NCBI GenBank assembly: GCA_903849645.1 | Contig: CAINJJ010000037.1 | Span: forward strand, 124,001-188,000 | DNA: 64,000 bases | Reading direction: 5' to 3' | DNA from: an uncultured Acidobacteriaceae bacterium | GTDB lineage: Bacteria > Acidobacteriota > Terriglobia > Terriglobales > Acidobacteriaceae | Part shown: positions 36,563 through 45,649 of the stretch, one piece after another | Layout of the letters: each line of letters opens with the position of its first letter | How positions within the stretch are numbered: the first letter of the stretch is position 1 | The notes under the pieces: model-generated | Told to the model about the DNA's origin: nothing | Seen by the model: only the letters and a program-made list of their open reading frames with translations | Databases searched by the model: none | Translations under genes and position numbers: made by a program

Positions 36563-36994
36563 CTACGCGGCAACCTTGGCGCACTCCGCCGCGCAGGCCG
36601 CGCACGACTCGGCGCACGCCTTGCACGTGGGATGCTGCGGATGCCTGGCGCACTCAGCCTCGCAGCTCTTGCAGATCTCCCCGGCCACCTTTGCATATTG
36701 GGCCAGGTGAGGCGAACCCTGCGCCGCCAGCGCCCGCAGGCCGCCGCAGACCACGGCCACTTCGCGCGACGTCGCCGCGCACTCCACCAGCGTCTTGTCT
36801 CCCTCCGCCAGCATTGCGATGCAGTGGCCAACGCACGCCTCGGCGGCGCTCGAACAGGCGCTCGCGGCGTCCGCCAGTGCCTGATACTTCCCGCTCCCGG
36901 CATGGTGGTGATGTTCGGTTTGAGCAAGCGACGGGAGCGCGCCCGCGGTTACCGCGGCCACTCCCAGCGCACAAAGCATTTCGCGACGATCCAT
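36563..36994 (-). CDS. four-helix-bundle copper-storage-like protein with Tat-like leader
   Basis: A 143-residue exported Cys/His-rich protein. The leader MDRREMLCALGVAAVTAGAL has a twin-arginine pair followed by a hydrophobic core, so Tat export is plausible. Then come HHHHAGSG and a helical region with repeated Cys: ACSSAAEACVGHC, VCGG, EICKSCEAECARHP, and CKACAESCAACAAECAK. The CxxxC spacing along helices matches DUF326/Csp proteins, which bind many Cu(I) ions inside a helix bundle. ATG 36994 has AGGAG eight bases upstream. It is a single gene; no copper ATPase or regulator is next to it. Confidence 0.85.
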   Translation of the reverse strand: MDRREMLCALGVAAVTAGALPSLAQTEHHHHAGSGKYQALADAASACSSAAEACVGHCIAMLAEGDKTLVECAATSREVAVVCGGLRALAAQGSPHLAQYAKVAGEICKSCEAECARHPQHPTCKACAESCAACAAECAKVAA

Positions 36995-37285
36995 TGGTCG
37001 TTCTCCTGTAAACCTGTGTAACACATCGTGCGAGACGGACGCCATGCATGGAAGGGACAATCCTTGCGGCCATTCATCAAACCGAAACATGAGGCGCAAT
37101 CCTCAACAGGCGGGACCGTTTTGAACTGCCGAACCATGCGCAGCATCCCAAGCGCCGACCCGCTCAAGTGCTAAACTTGGGAGCAATTCCGGCAAAGTTG
37201 TTGGGCTCGCTTTTAGACCTCCATGCAATCGGTTCCCCAACCGCCGGCGGAGTCCTCCACAGGTTCGTCCCCAAGAGGAGAAGCA

Positions 37286-40200
37286 ATGACCCGCAAATCC
37301 TTCCGCTCCCTGCTCTATTCCTGCGCGGTAACTCTGCTTCTGGGCCTTTTGCTTTCCGTCGGCGCCGCCGCCTTGGCGCAAAGCCGCAGCAGCGCCGCCC
37401 CGCAGGCCGCCGATGCGGCCCGGTTCGTTACGCTCCAGGGCAATACCCATCCCCTCGCGCAGCCGCAATTTGACCGTGGAGCCGTCCCCGCATCCATGCC
37501 CGCAGAACGCCTCCTGCTCGTCCTCCGGCGCAGTCCCGACGCCGAGGCAGCCCTGCAAACATACTTGGACGCCGTCCAGAATCCCCGCTCTCCACTCTTC
37601 CGCAAGTTCATCACGCCTGACCAGTTCGGCAAGCTCTACGGTCCACCGGACAAGGACCTCAACATCGTGCAGGCATGGCTGCATGCCCAGGGATTCACCG
37701 TCAACCAGATCAACAAGGGCCGCACGGCCATCGAGTTCTCGGGAACCGCGGGCCAGGTCGGGCAGGCCTTTCGCACCAGCATTCACCGCTACCTCATCGG
37801 CGGCGAATCTCATCTTGCCAACGCCACCGACCCTGTCATCCCCGCCGCTCTCGCCCCTCTGGTCGCCGGCGTCGCCAGCCTCCACGACTTCCGCCCGCGA
37901 CCCAATCTCCTCAAGGGACCCACCGCAACCTGGAACCCCGCCGAGCGCCGCTTCCAGCCCGACCTCACCGTCACCAGCGGCGGCTCTCACTATCTGTTCC
38001 TGGCGCCCGGCGATGCGGCCACCATCTATGACACCCCGACGTCGATGAACGCCACGCTCGTCGCGGGCCACGCCCAGTTCGATGGCTCCGGCGTCACCAT
38101 CGGCATTGCCGGCGACACCGACCTCGATTTCACCGGGCTGTTGAATTATCGGAGCCTTTTCGGATTGCCGCCCGACCCCCTCACCATCGTCTATGACGGC
38201 AACTACGCCAATCTGCCGGTTGGTGCGGATCAGACCGAAGCCTTTCTCGATACCGAGATCTCCGGCGCTCTTGCTCCCGGCGCCCACATCAACTACTACA
38301 CCGCCGGCGACACGGCCTTTCAGTCCGGGCTCTTCCTCGCCATCTACCGCGCCATCGACGACAACAACGTTAACATCCTCAGCGTGAGCTTTGGCGCCTG
38401 CGAACAGGGCCTCGGCGCAGCGGGCAATCTCCAGGTCCTCAATGCCTGGCAACAGGCCGCCGCCCAGGGCATCGCCGTCACCGTCTCCACCGGCGACTCC
38501 GGCTCCGCGGGATGCGACAACCCCAACACCGAGACCGTCGCCACCCAGGGCCTCGCCGTCAACGGACTCGCCTCCACGCCCTATAACATCGCTGTCGGCG
38601 GCACGGACTTCGACGTGCTCAAGAGCCGCTTCTCCAGCTATGCCAGCGCCACGAACGGCGTCAACTACAACTCGGCCCTCAGTTACATCCCGGAGAACCC
38701 CTGGAACAACTCCACCGACGCCAACGGCAACCTCAACTCCAACTTCGAGGCCACCAACAGCCGCGGCCAGAGCAACATCGTCGGCGGAGGCGGAGGCGTC
38801 AGCAGCTACGGCAGCGTGGACGCACTCGGCAATCAGTCCCCCTATCCCAAGCCCGCCTGGCAGCGCGCCTTTCCTCTCAGCGCCACCGGCACGGCGCGCG
38901 ACCTGCCCGATGTCTCGCTTCTCGCCGCCAACGGTGCCTATGGCGCCACCTGGGCGGTTTGCGGCTCCTCCAACTGCACCGGCGCCAACCCCACCATCAG
39001 CGGAGTCGGCGGCACATCCGCCTCTGCCCCAGCCTTCGCCGGAATCCTTGCCCTCGTCAATCAGAAGATGGGCGCGTCCAATCGTCTGGGGCAGGCCAAC
39101 TGGGTCCTCTATCAGCTCGCCCAGAAGACGCCCTCCGCCTTCCACCAGGTCACCACCGGCAACATCTCCGTCTACTGCGCCCCTGGCAGCCCCGACTGCG
39201 CCGCCAACAGCTTCCTCACCGGATACAACGCGGGCACGGGCTACAACTTCGCCACCGGATTGGGCAGCGTCGATGTGACCAAACTCATCGATAGCTGGGA
39301 CAACTCCGCCCTCGCCTCCACGCAAACCGTTCTCAGCCTCGACAAGACGGTCTTTACCCACGGCGACACCGTCCAGTTCACGGCCACTGTCAACCCCGCC
39401 GCGGCCACCGGCGATGTATCCATCGTCAACAACGCCGCGTCGCAGCCCGTCACCTCTTCCAATGCCTCCGGCGCCAGCCTCCCGCTCGCCGCCGGTTCAG
39501 CCGCCGGCAGCTACACCCACTTCCCCGGCGGCGCCTACAACGTATTCGCCACTTACGGCGGAGACGGAAGCTACGCCGGCAGCACCTCCACCGGCGTCGG
39601 CGTCACCGTCGCCCCGGAAGACAGCATCGTCAACCTCCAGGCCTACACCATTGCTTCCAACTACCAGTTGGTCAGCCTTGCCGGGCAGACCGTTCCCCTG
39701 GGAACCTTCGTCAGCCTGAACGCTCAACCGTACGGCAAGTCCGAGGCCGCTACCGCCAATCCCGCCAGCGACGCCACCGGCCAGATGGTTTTCTACGATG
39801 CCATCGGTGGGGGGCAGCAGACTTCTCTCGGCAACACCGCCATCGACTCAACTGGCAATGCCGAGGTCAACACGGTAGGGCTCAAGGCCGGCGCCCACTC
39901 CCTCACCGCAATCTACGACGGCGACCGCAGCTACAACCCCTCTCAATCCGCCCCTCTCAACTTCACCGTCGCTCTGGCTTCCACAACCCTCACGCTTACA
40001 TCCAGCAGTTCGTCCATCTTCAGCGGCGGCTTTACCCTCTCCGCAGTCATTCACGCCAATCTCCCCAGCGGCGCGCTCCAGCCCTACGGCGCCGTCACCT
40101 ACACTGACACCACCAACAACACAGTCCTCGGCACCAGTTCCCCGGCTGTCTCTACTCCGTGCGCTGCCAGTCTCACCCTGTGCCTCTCGGTCCCGCTCGA

Positions 40201-40906
40201 CGTGAACGTTAGCCAACTGACCCTCGGCCCAAACAGCATCGTCGCCAGCTACAGCGGAGACAGCAACTTTCTCGCCTCCGGTCCCACGGCGCCGTTCACT
40301 GTCAACTGCGTTGCCGGCTGCGGCAACGGCACCGGACAGACCATTTACCTCAGCTTCTACCAGATGACGCCGGGCGGAACCATCGGGGCCGGGGGCACCA
40401 TCACCACCTCGGTGGATGTATCACCGAACGGCGGATTCACCGGAGCCGTCAACCTCTCCTGCTCCGTGGCTGGAAAGAACGCAGGCGACAGCAAGATTCC
40501 CACCTGCAGCTTCAACCCCGCGCAGGTCACGGTGGCCAACGGCCTTGCCTCTGCATCCACCCTGACCATCAAGACCACAGCGCCCGCCACCACCAGCGCC
40601 GGCCGCGCGGCAAAGCCCTTTCCCTGGTCCGCTCCGGCAACTGCCGCCTTCGCCCTCTTGCTGTTCTTTGGCCTTCCCACCCGCCGGGCGAGGACGCGCG
40701 CCTTTCTCGCATTCATCCTTCTCTTCTCTGCCTTTGCATCGGTCACTGCCTGTGGTGGCGGCGGCGGGGGAAGCGGCGGAACCACACCCCCGCCCGTCGT
40801 CACCCCCGGCACCACGCCGGATATCTACACCATCACCTTCAACGCCGTCGACGCAGCCACCGGCACCGTCACCGCGCAGGACTACTTCAACATCACCGTC
40901 AACTGA
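37286..40906 (+). CDS. secreted sedolisin (S53) protease with Ig-like repeats and unusual C-terminal tail
   Basis: A 1206-residue exported protease. It has a signal peptide (CAVTLLLGLLLSVGAAALAQ), a pro-kumamolisin activation domain (about 45-200, FITPDQFGKLYGP), and the S53 domain (about 230-670) with the Glu-x3-Asp pair in QTEAFLDTEI (Glu318, Asp322) and the nucleophile in GGTSASAP (Ser578). Three or so Ig-like repeats follow (about 680-1010). The tail is odd: two hydrophobic stretches split by RRARTRAF, then SVTACGGGGGGSGGTTPPP and a short beta domain. Sedolisins work at acid pH. ATG 37286 has GAGGAG upstream. Confidence 0.92.
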   Translation: MTRKSFRSLLYSCAVTLLLGLLLSVGAAALAQSRSSAAPQAADAARFVTLQGNTHPLAQPQFDRGAVPASMPAERLLLVLRRSPDAEAALQTYLDAVQNPRSPLFRKFITPDQFGKLYGPPDKDLNIVQAWLHAQGFTVNQINKGRTAIEFSGTAGQVGQAFRTSIHRYLIGGESHLANATDPVIPAALAPLVAGVASLHDFRPRPNLLKGPTATWNPAERRFQPDLTVTSGGSHYLFLAPGDAATIYDTPTSMNATLVAGHAQFDGSGVTIGIAGDTDLDFTGLLNYRSLFGLPPDPLTIVYDGNYANLPVGADQTEAFLDTEISGALAPGAHINYYTAGDTAFQSGLFLAIYRAIDDNNVNILSVSFGACEQGLGAAGNLQVLNAWQQAAAQGIAVTVSTGDSGSAGCDNPNTETVATQGLAVNGLASTPYNIAVGGTDFDVLKSRFSSYASATNGVNYNSALSYIPENPWNNSTDANGNLNSNFEATNSRGQSNIVGGGGGVSSYGSVDALGNQSPYPKPAWQRAFPLSATGTARDLPDVSLLAANGAYGATWAVCGSSNCTGANPTISGVGGTSASAPAFAGILALVNQKMGASNRLGQANWVLYQLAQKTPSAFHQVTTGNISVYCAPGSPDCAANSFLTGYNAGTGYNFATGLGSVDVTKLIDSWDNSALASTQTVLSLDKTVFTHGDTVQFTATVNPAAATGDVSIVNNAASQPVTSSNASGASLPLAAGSAAGSYTHFPGGAYNVFATYGGDGSYAGSTSTGVGVTVAPEDSIVNLQAYTIASNYQLVSLAGQTVPLGTFVSLNAQPYGKSEAATANPASDATGQMVFYDAIGGGQQTSLGNTAIDSTGNAEVNTVGLKAGAHSLTAIYDGDRSYNPSQSAPLNFTVALASTTLTLTSSSSSIFSGGFTLSAVIHANLPSGALQPYGAVTYTDTTNNTVLGTSSPAVSTPCAASLTLCLSVPLDVNVSQLTLGPNSIVASYSGDSNFLASGPTAPFTVNCVAGCGNGTGQTIYLSFYQMTPGGTIGAGGTITTSVDVSPNGGFTGAVNLSCSVAGKNAGDSKIPTCSFNPAQVTVANGLASASTLTIKTTAPATTSAGRAAKPFPWSAPATAAFALLLFFGLPTRRARTRAFLAFILLFSAFASVTACGGGGGGSGGTTPPPVVTPGTTPDIYTITFNAVDAATGTVTAQDYFNITVN

Positions 40907-41004
40907 CCGCCTCCTTCTGATCCCAACGGCGGATGATGAGCGACCTGTGTCCGCGCTCTCCGGTGGGTTAATCTCAAGAAGGTGCGCATCCTCCTCCGCA
41001 TCGG

Positions 41005-41958
41005 GTGAACCGCTTGATTGTTGAAATCGAAAAACTCACAAAGGTCTTTGAATCCCGGCTCCGCGTGGTCGCTGTAGACGGCATCGACCTCGAGCTCAAG
41101 CAGGGCGAGATCTTCGGCCTGCTCGGCCCCAACGGCGCCGGCAAAACCACCACCATCTCCATCGCCACCACCCGCACCCTGCCCACCAGCGGCACGGTCC
41201 GCATCGCCGGCATCGACGTGGTGCAGCATCCCGCCCACGCCCGCCGCCACATCGGCGTCGTGCCCCAGTTCAACACCCTGGACCGCTCCCTCACCGTCTA
41301 CGAAAACATCTACTTTCACTGCCTCTACTTCGCCATGAGCCCGTTGCAGGCCAGGGCGCGCTCGCTTGAACTCCTCACCCAGTTCATGCTCACCGAGCGC
41401 AAGGACGTCTATCCGGCGCAGTTGTCGGGCGGCCTGGCGCAGCGTGTTCAGATCGCCCGCGCCATCGCCCATCGCCCCACCGTCCTGTTTCTCGACGAGC
41501 CCAGCGCCGGCCTTGATCCGCAGAGCCGCATGGCCATGTGGACCGCCGTGGAGAGCCTTCGCAAGGAAGGCATCACGGTCCTGCTCACGACCCACTACAT
41601 GGAAGAGGCCGACCAGCTCTCCGACCGCGTGGCCATCATCGACCATGGCCGCGTTCTCGCCCTCGGCTCGCCGGAAAAGCTCAAGTCCACCTTCGGCGCG
41701 CAGACCATCTTCGACCTCAAGCTCAAATCCCACGAGGGACTTGCTGAACTCGCCGCTGCCTTCACCGCCCGTCAGGACGTCACTCGCGCCGAGGTCACAG
41801 CCGACGGCCTGCGTGTCATTGCCGCGGCGGGCGCGGACGGCCTGCTCCCCGAACTCGTGCAGGCGGCCGCCGGCCTGGGCCTCCGCGACCTCGCCATCAC
41901 CGAGCCAAGCCTCGAAACCGTATTCATTCGCCTGACGGGGAGGGATCTGCGTGAGTAA
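41005..41958 (+). CDS. ABC-2 exporter ATPase, DrrA-like
   Basis: A 317-residue ABC ATPase. Walker A is GPNGAGKTTT (about 42-51), the Q-loop VVPQFNTLD, the signature LSGGLAQRVQIARA, Walker B VLFLDEPSAGLD and the switch His in TTHYMEEAD. The pattern matches daunorubicin/ABC-2-type exporters. The start is GTG 41005 without a clear ribosome-binding site; TTG 41014 is possible. It overlaps the permease start by eight bases. Substrate unknown. Confidence 0.9.
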   Translation: MNRLIVEIEKLTKVFESRLRVVAVDGIDLELKQGEIFGLLGPNGAGKTTTISIATTRTLPTSGTVRIAGIDVVQHPAHARRHIGVVPQFNTLDRSLTVYENIYFHCLYFAMSPLQARARSLELLTQFMLTERKDVYPAQLSGGLAQRVQIARAIAHRPTVLFLDEPSAGLDPQSRMAMWTAVESLRKEGITVLLTTHYMEEADQLSDRVAIIDHGRVLALGSPEKLKSTFGAQTIFDLKLKSHEGLAELAAAFTARQDVTRAEVTADGLRVIAAAGADGLLPELVQAAAGLGLRDLAITEPSLETVFIRLTGRDLRE

Positions 41959-42769
41959 TCTGGACCTGAAGCCGGGAATGTTTCTCAAGTCCTTCACCGG
42001 GCTCTTTCTCCGCGACCTGCGCGTGCTGCTGCGCGAAATCGCCCCCTTTCTGCTGCGCGTCGGCATGCAGCCACTGCTCTTCCTCTTTGTCTTCACCTTC
42101 ATCCTGCCCCGCATGGGCGGCGGCAACCCGATGGCCCCCGCCGGCGGGGTCAACTTCGGCACCATCATCCTGCCCGGCCTCATGGCCGTGGCCATCATGT
42201 TCTCCGGCATCGCCGCCGTGGCCCTGCCCCTCTCGTCTGAGTTCGGCATCACCCGCGAGATCGACGACCGCGTCATGTGCCCCCTCCCCCTCTGGGCCGT
42301 CGCCCTGGAAAAGGTCTGCTTCAGCGCCCTGCAGAGCATCGTCGCGGCCCTGCTGGTCATTCCCATGGCCCTCTACATCCCCGCCGTGCCGGTCCACGCA
42401 GAGATCCACAACTGGTTCCTGCTCGCCATCGTTCTCGTGATGGCCAGCCTCCTGGCGGGCTCCCTGGGCCTCGTCATCGGGTCCACCGTCAGCCCCAAGC
42501 ACATCGGACTCGTGTTTTCCATCATCGTGGTCCCCATCACCTTCCTCGGCTGCGTCTACTACCCGTGGGCCTGGCTCGACAAGATTCCCTGGCTCCAGAT
42601 GGGCGTCCTCATCAACCCCATCGTTTACATGAGCGAGGGGCTACGCGCCTCCGTCACGCCCGGAATCCCCCACATGCCCTGGTGGGCCATCCTCATCGCC
42701 CTGGTCTTCTTCACCGCGGCTCTGGGACGGCTTGGCCTGCGCGGCTTTTTGAAACGGGTTCTCTCCTAG
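41951..42769 (+). CDS. ABC-2 type permease
   Basis: A 272-residue inner-membrane permease with six hydrophobic segments. It has an ABC-2 signature region: IVVPITFLGCVYYPWAWLDK, followed by NPIVYMSEGLRA. The start is GTG 41951, overlapping the ATPase gene by eight bases, so the two form one exporter. It may move a drug, lipid or surface glycan. It is followed by a chymotrypsin-like lipoprotein gene 283 bases on. Confidence 0.9.
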   Translation: MSNLDLKPGMFLKSFTGLFLRDLRVLLREIAPFLLRVGMQPLLFLFVFTFILPRMGGGNPMAPAGGVNFGTIILPGLMAVAIMFSGIAAVALPLSSEFGITREIDDRVMCPLPLWAVALEKVCFSALQSIVAALLVIPMALYIPAVPVHAEIHNWFLLAIVLVMASLLAGSLGLVIGSTVSPKHIGLVFSIIVVPITFLGCVYYPWAWLDKIPWLQMGVLINPIVYMSEGLRASVTPGIPHMPWWAILIALVFFTAALGRLGLRGFLKRVLS

Positions 42770-43052
42770 GCGTACCATCAATGCAGGGCCTCTCCCGCTC
42801 TGAAACGCCCCTCCGTTGCTTCCCGGCGCTGCTCCTCTGCGTCGATGGATGATGCGGAGCGCGTATTGTTTTGCTCTTGTTTGCCGTAAAGCAAATTGCG
42901 AGAGGCAGAACCGGCATACGATGGTGCTCGCGGGCAAGTTTCCAGGAAGACAGGGGTTGAAGAGCGCGGCCCGTCGGTCTTCGGGTTTTTCCGGCGAATC
43001 TGTGAGAGTCCGGTCCCCCCGCAAGAAGGCGGTACGTGCGTTGCTGCGAGTG

Positions 43053-45341
43053 ATGCGAGATTCCAAATTGGGGCAGCCCCCGAGGCCGAGTTCCGGGAGA
43101 TTGGCCGCACGGCTGCGCTTCGCCACACGGATGGCAGCGCCCGCCCTGCTGCTCCTTGCCGGATGCGGCGGCGGACTCGTGGCCGCCAATCCCGCCAACG
43201 CCACCTTCTTCATCACCCCCGGCTCCGCGGCCATTGACACCAACTGCACCGGATGCAACGCCAACAGCACCGGCGGCGCAGCCGTGCAGCAGTTCACCGC
43301 GACCCTCGCCAGTGGAGGCTCGGCTCCCGTCTCCTGGTCCGTCTCTGGCGGCGACCCCACCAGCGGTCCCGGCGCCATTACCTCCACCGGCCAGTACACG
43401 CCTCCCAGCTATCTCACCGCCGACCGCGCCGATGTCGTGGTCACCGCCACCCTGGACGCGGACCCCGCCGTCAAGGCCAGTACGCGCATCTCCGTCTCTC
43501 CCGGCTTCCTGCAGCCCCTCACGCCGGAGAACGTCGCCCTCGGCGCGAATGGAACCGTCACCCTCACCGGCGTCCTCTCTGAAGCCGGCGGCGGCGCCTC
43601 CATCCGCTTCTCCCTTGCCGGCTCCCCCGATGGCCAGGGCATCGGGCAGGGCGCCCTCGGGCCAGCGAACTGCCAGCGCGGCAGCCAGGCCTTCACCTCC
43701 TGCACGGTCGTCTACACGGCCCCCGCCACCGTGCTGGCCAATGCGGCCACCTATGTCGTTGCCTCGGTGGGCCTCTCGCCTTCCCGCGCCACGGCGGCCA
43801 TCCTTGTGAACGCCGCCGGGGTCATGAGCAACCCCTCCGGCCACCAGGGCCAGATGACCGGCGCCATCCAGCTCGGCAGCTCCGGCGGCAACAACGCCGA
43901 CTATGACACCCAGGGCCGCCAGATTATGGACTGCTGCAGCGGCACCCTCGGCGCGCTCGTTCAGGACTCCGCCAGCAACCTCTACCTGCTCAGCAACAAC
44001 CACGTCCTGGCCCGCAGCGACCACGCCGCCCTCGGCGACTCTGTCATCCAGCCCGGCCTCATTGACAACAACTGCACCCCCTCCGGACAAGGTCCCGGCG
44101 TGGCTCCCGTGGCCTCCCTCAGCGCCTGGCTTCCCCTCTCCGCCCGCCAGACCAACGCCGACGCCGCCATCGCCCAGGTCACCTCCCGGTCGGTTGACCC
44201 CTCCGGCGGCATTCTCGAGCTGGGCGCGCGCCAGCCCGACGGCTCACTCGCCGCCGCGCCTCCAGGCGTCTCCTCCACCGGCGGCAAGGGCGAGGCCGCC
44301 ACGCTCGACCTGCGCGTCGCCAAGAGCGGACGCACCACCGGACTCACCTGCGGCGGCATCTCGGCCATCGACCTCGACGTCACCGTGGACTACTTCTACG
44401 ACTGCGCCGAGACCCGGCCGTACCTCACCAAGACCTTCAGCCGCCAGTTGGCCATCAGCGGCAACCAGTTCAGCGATGCCGGCGACTCCGGCTCCCTGGT
44501 TGTGGATGCGGCCAACGCCGAGCCGGTCGGCCTCTACTTTGCCGGCGGAACCGACGTCAGCGGCGTCAGCCAGGGCGTGGCCACCCCCGCTCCTGAAGTC
44601 CTCAGTGAACTCGCCGCCCAACCCGGCTCGGGCGCGGCCTATACCTTCGTCGGAGCCGCCGACCACGCTGTCAGTTGCCTCAACTACGGCAACAGTACGC
44701 TCGCCTCAGCCCAGGCGCGCGCCCTCAGCGACGCGGAGATTGCGCGCGCCCAGCAGGCGCTCGCCGAGGCTCGCCTTCTCGTCAATCCGGCTCTCGGAAT
44801 CCTGGGCGTCGCCACCGGCAAAAGCAGTGACCACGCCGGCCAGGCCGCCATCCTCGTCTTTACCGACGAGAATCTGGCCGTCAGCGTGCCGCCCACGGTC
44901 GCCGGCGTCCGCACTGTGGCCATTCCCACCACGGCGCGGGCTGTCTCTCTGGGAGCCGCCCCGCTTACCGCGCTGGAGGCGCTTCCTTCCGGCCCCGCCA
45001 TCCCTGCCTCAGCGCTCAACGCGGCCATCGCCGCCAAGCAGCGCATCGCCGCCGGCCTGATGAAGCAGAATCCAGCCTTTTTCGGAGTGGGCGTCGGCCA
45101 AAGCCTCGACAACCCCCGCGAGGCGGCCCTGATTGTCTACGTCGATCGCAGGCAGGCACCTGCGCAGATGCCCGTCACCCTGGAAGGCCTGCGCGTGCGC
45201 TATATCCTGATGGACCGGCTCCATGTCACGCGCTCTTACGCCGCGCCCTTCAAGCCGGGCCGCCACTGCGCTCCCCATCCGGTACCTGAGAACACACAGA
45301 GCTTCGACCCGCTCCGCCCGCTGCCACTCAAGCTCGACTGA
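43053..45341 (+). CDS. chymotrypsin-fold serine protease lipoprotein with repeated C-terminal unit
   Basis: About 762 residues. A lipobox is seen in ALLLLAGCGGG, so it is likely a lipoprotein. Ig-like regions follow (about 45-260). The trypsin-like domain shows the triad candidates His in LLSNNHVLARS (near 317), Asp in NADAAIAQV (near 370) and Ser in DAGDSGSLVV (near 479). The C terminus has two related units of about 50 residues, one starting NPALGILGVATGKS and the other NPAFFGVGVGQS, each followed by a strand, an Asp and a Pro-x-Thr-x-x-Gly-x-Arg stretch. The start is uncertain; ATG 43053 gives a basic n-region, and ATG 43131 and ATG 42921 are alternatives. The substrate is unknown. Confidence 0.78.
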   Translation: MRDSKLGQPPRPSSGRLAARLRFATRMAAPALLLLAGCGGGLVAANPANATFFITPGSAAIDTNCTGCNANSTGGAAVQQFTATLASGGSAPVSWSVSGGDPTSGPGAITSTGQYTPPSYLTADRADVVVTATLDADPAVKASTRISVSPGFLQPLTPENVALGANGTVTLTGVLSEAGGGASIRFSLAGSPDGQGIGQGALGPANCQRGSQAFTSCTVVYTAPATVLANAATYVVASVGLSPSRATAAILVNAAGVMSNPSGHQGQMTGAIQLGSSGGNNADYDTQGRQIMDCCSGTLGALVQDSASNLYLLSNNHVLARSDHAALGDSVIQPGLIDNNCTPSGQGPGVAPVASLSAWLPLSARQTNADAAIAQVTSRSVDPSGGILELGARQPDGSLAAAPPGVSSTGGKGEAATLDLRVAKSGRTTGLTCGGISAIDLDVTVDYFYDCAETRPYLTKTFSRQLAISGNQFSDAGDSGSLVVDAANAEPVGLYFAGGTDVSGVSQGVATPAPEVLSELAAQPGSGAAYTFVGAADHAVSCLNYGNSTLASAQARALSDAEIARAQQALAEARLLVNPALGILGVATGKSSDHAGQAAILVFTDENLAVSVPPTVAGVRTVAIPTTARAVSLGAAPLTALEALPSGPAIPASALNAAIAAKQRIAAGLMKQNPAFFGVGVGQSLDNPREAALIVYVDRRQAPAQMPVTLEGLRVRYILMDRLHVTRSYAAPFKPGRHCAPHPVPENTQSFDPLRPLPLKLD

Positions 45342-45359
45342 CGACCATCCAACCTGCCG

Positions 45360-45581
45360 TCAACTGTCCTTGCGATAGAGCAGGTCGCGAATTGCCTTTC
45401 GCCGCGCCTCGTTCACTTCGCTCGCGGCCTTGCGTTCCTCCGCATCCTGGCGCAGCTTGTCGGCGCCCGCCATGGCCTCGGGCGTACTGCACTCCCAGCA
45501 ACGGTTGGCGAAGCCCGGCTTGTCCGGCCTGAGCTCAAACTCCTCGCCGCAGATGCTGCATGTCTTGATCGGAAATGCCAT
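45360..45581 (-). CDS. small zinc-ribbon-like protein
   Basis: 73 residues with two Cys pairs, CSICGEEF (8-11) and RCWECS (about 28-31), spaced like a one-zinc ribbon. A charged helical tail follows (EERKAASEVNEARRKAIRDL). Function unknown; it could bind zinc or nucleic acid. TATGAT lies eight bases before the ATG and no Shine-Dalgarno is seen, so the transcript may be near-leaderless. It converges on the protease gene. Confidence 0.7.
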   Translation of the reverse strand: MAFPIKTCSICGEEFELRPDKPGFANRCWECSTPEAMAGADKLRQDAEERKAASEVNEARRKAIRDLLYRKDS

Positions 45582-45649
45582 AGAGAGAAATCATAACGCC
45601 GAACTGCGCCTGAATTCCCCGGCCGCCGGCCTCTGATTCCCGCTGCGTC

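Noticed and set aside
37103..39361. 752-codon reverse frame opposite the sedolisin gene
   Set aside because: Low-complexity Gly/Val/Ala translation and no signal or motif. It is a by-product of high third-position GC in the protease gene.
40882..42366. 494-codon reverse frame across the ABC exporter genes
   Set aside because: It crosses two real, overlapping forward genes and shows no family motif.
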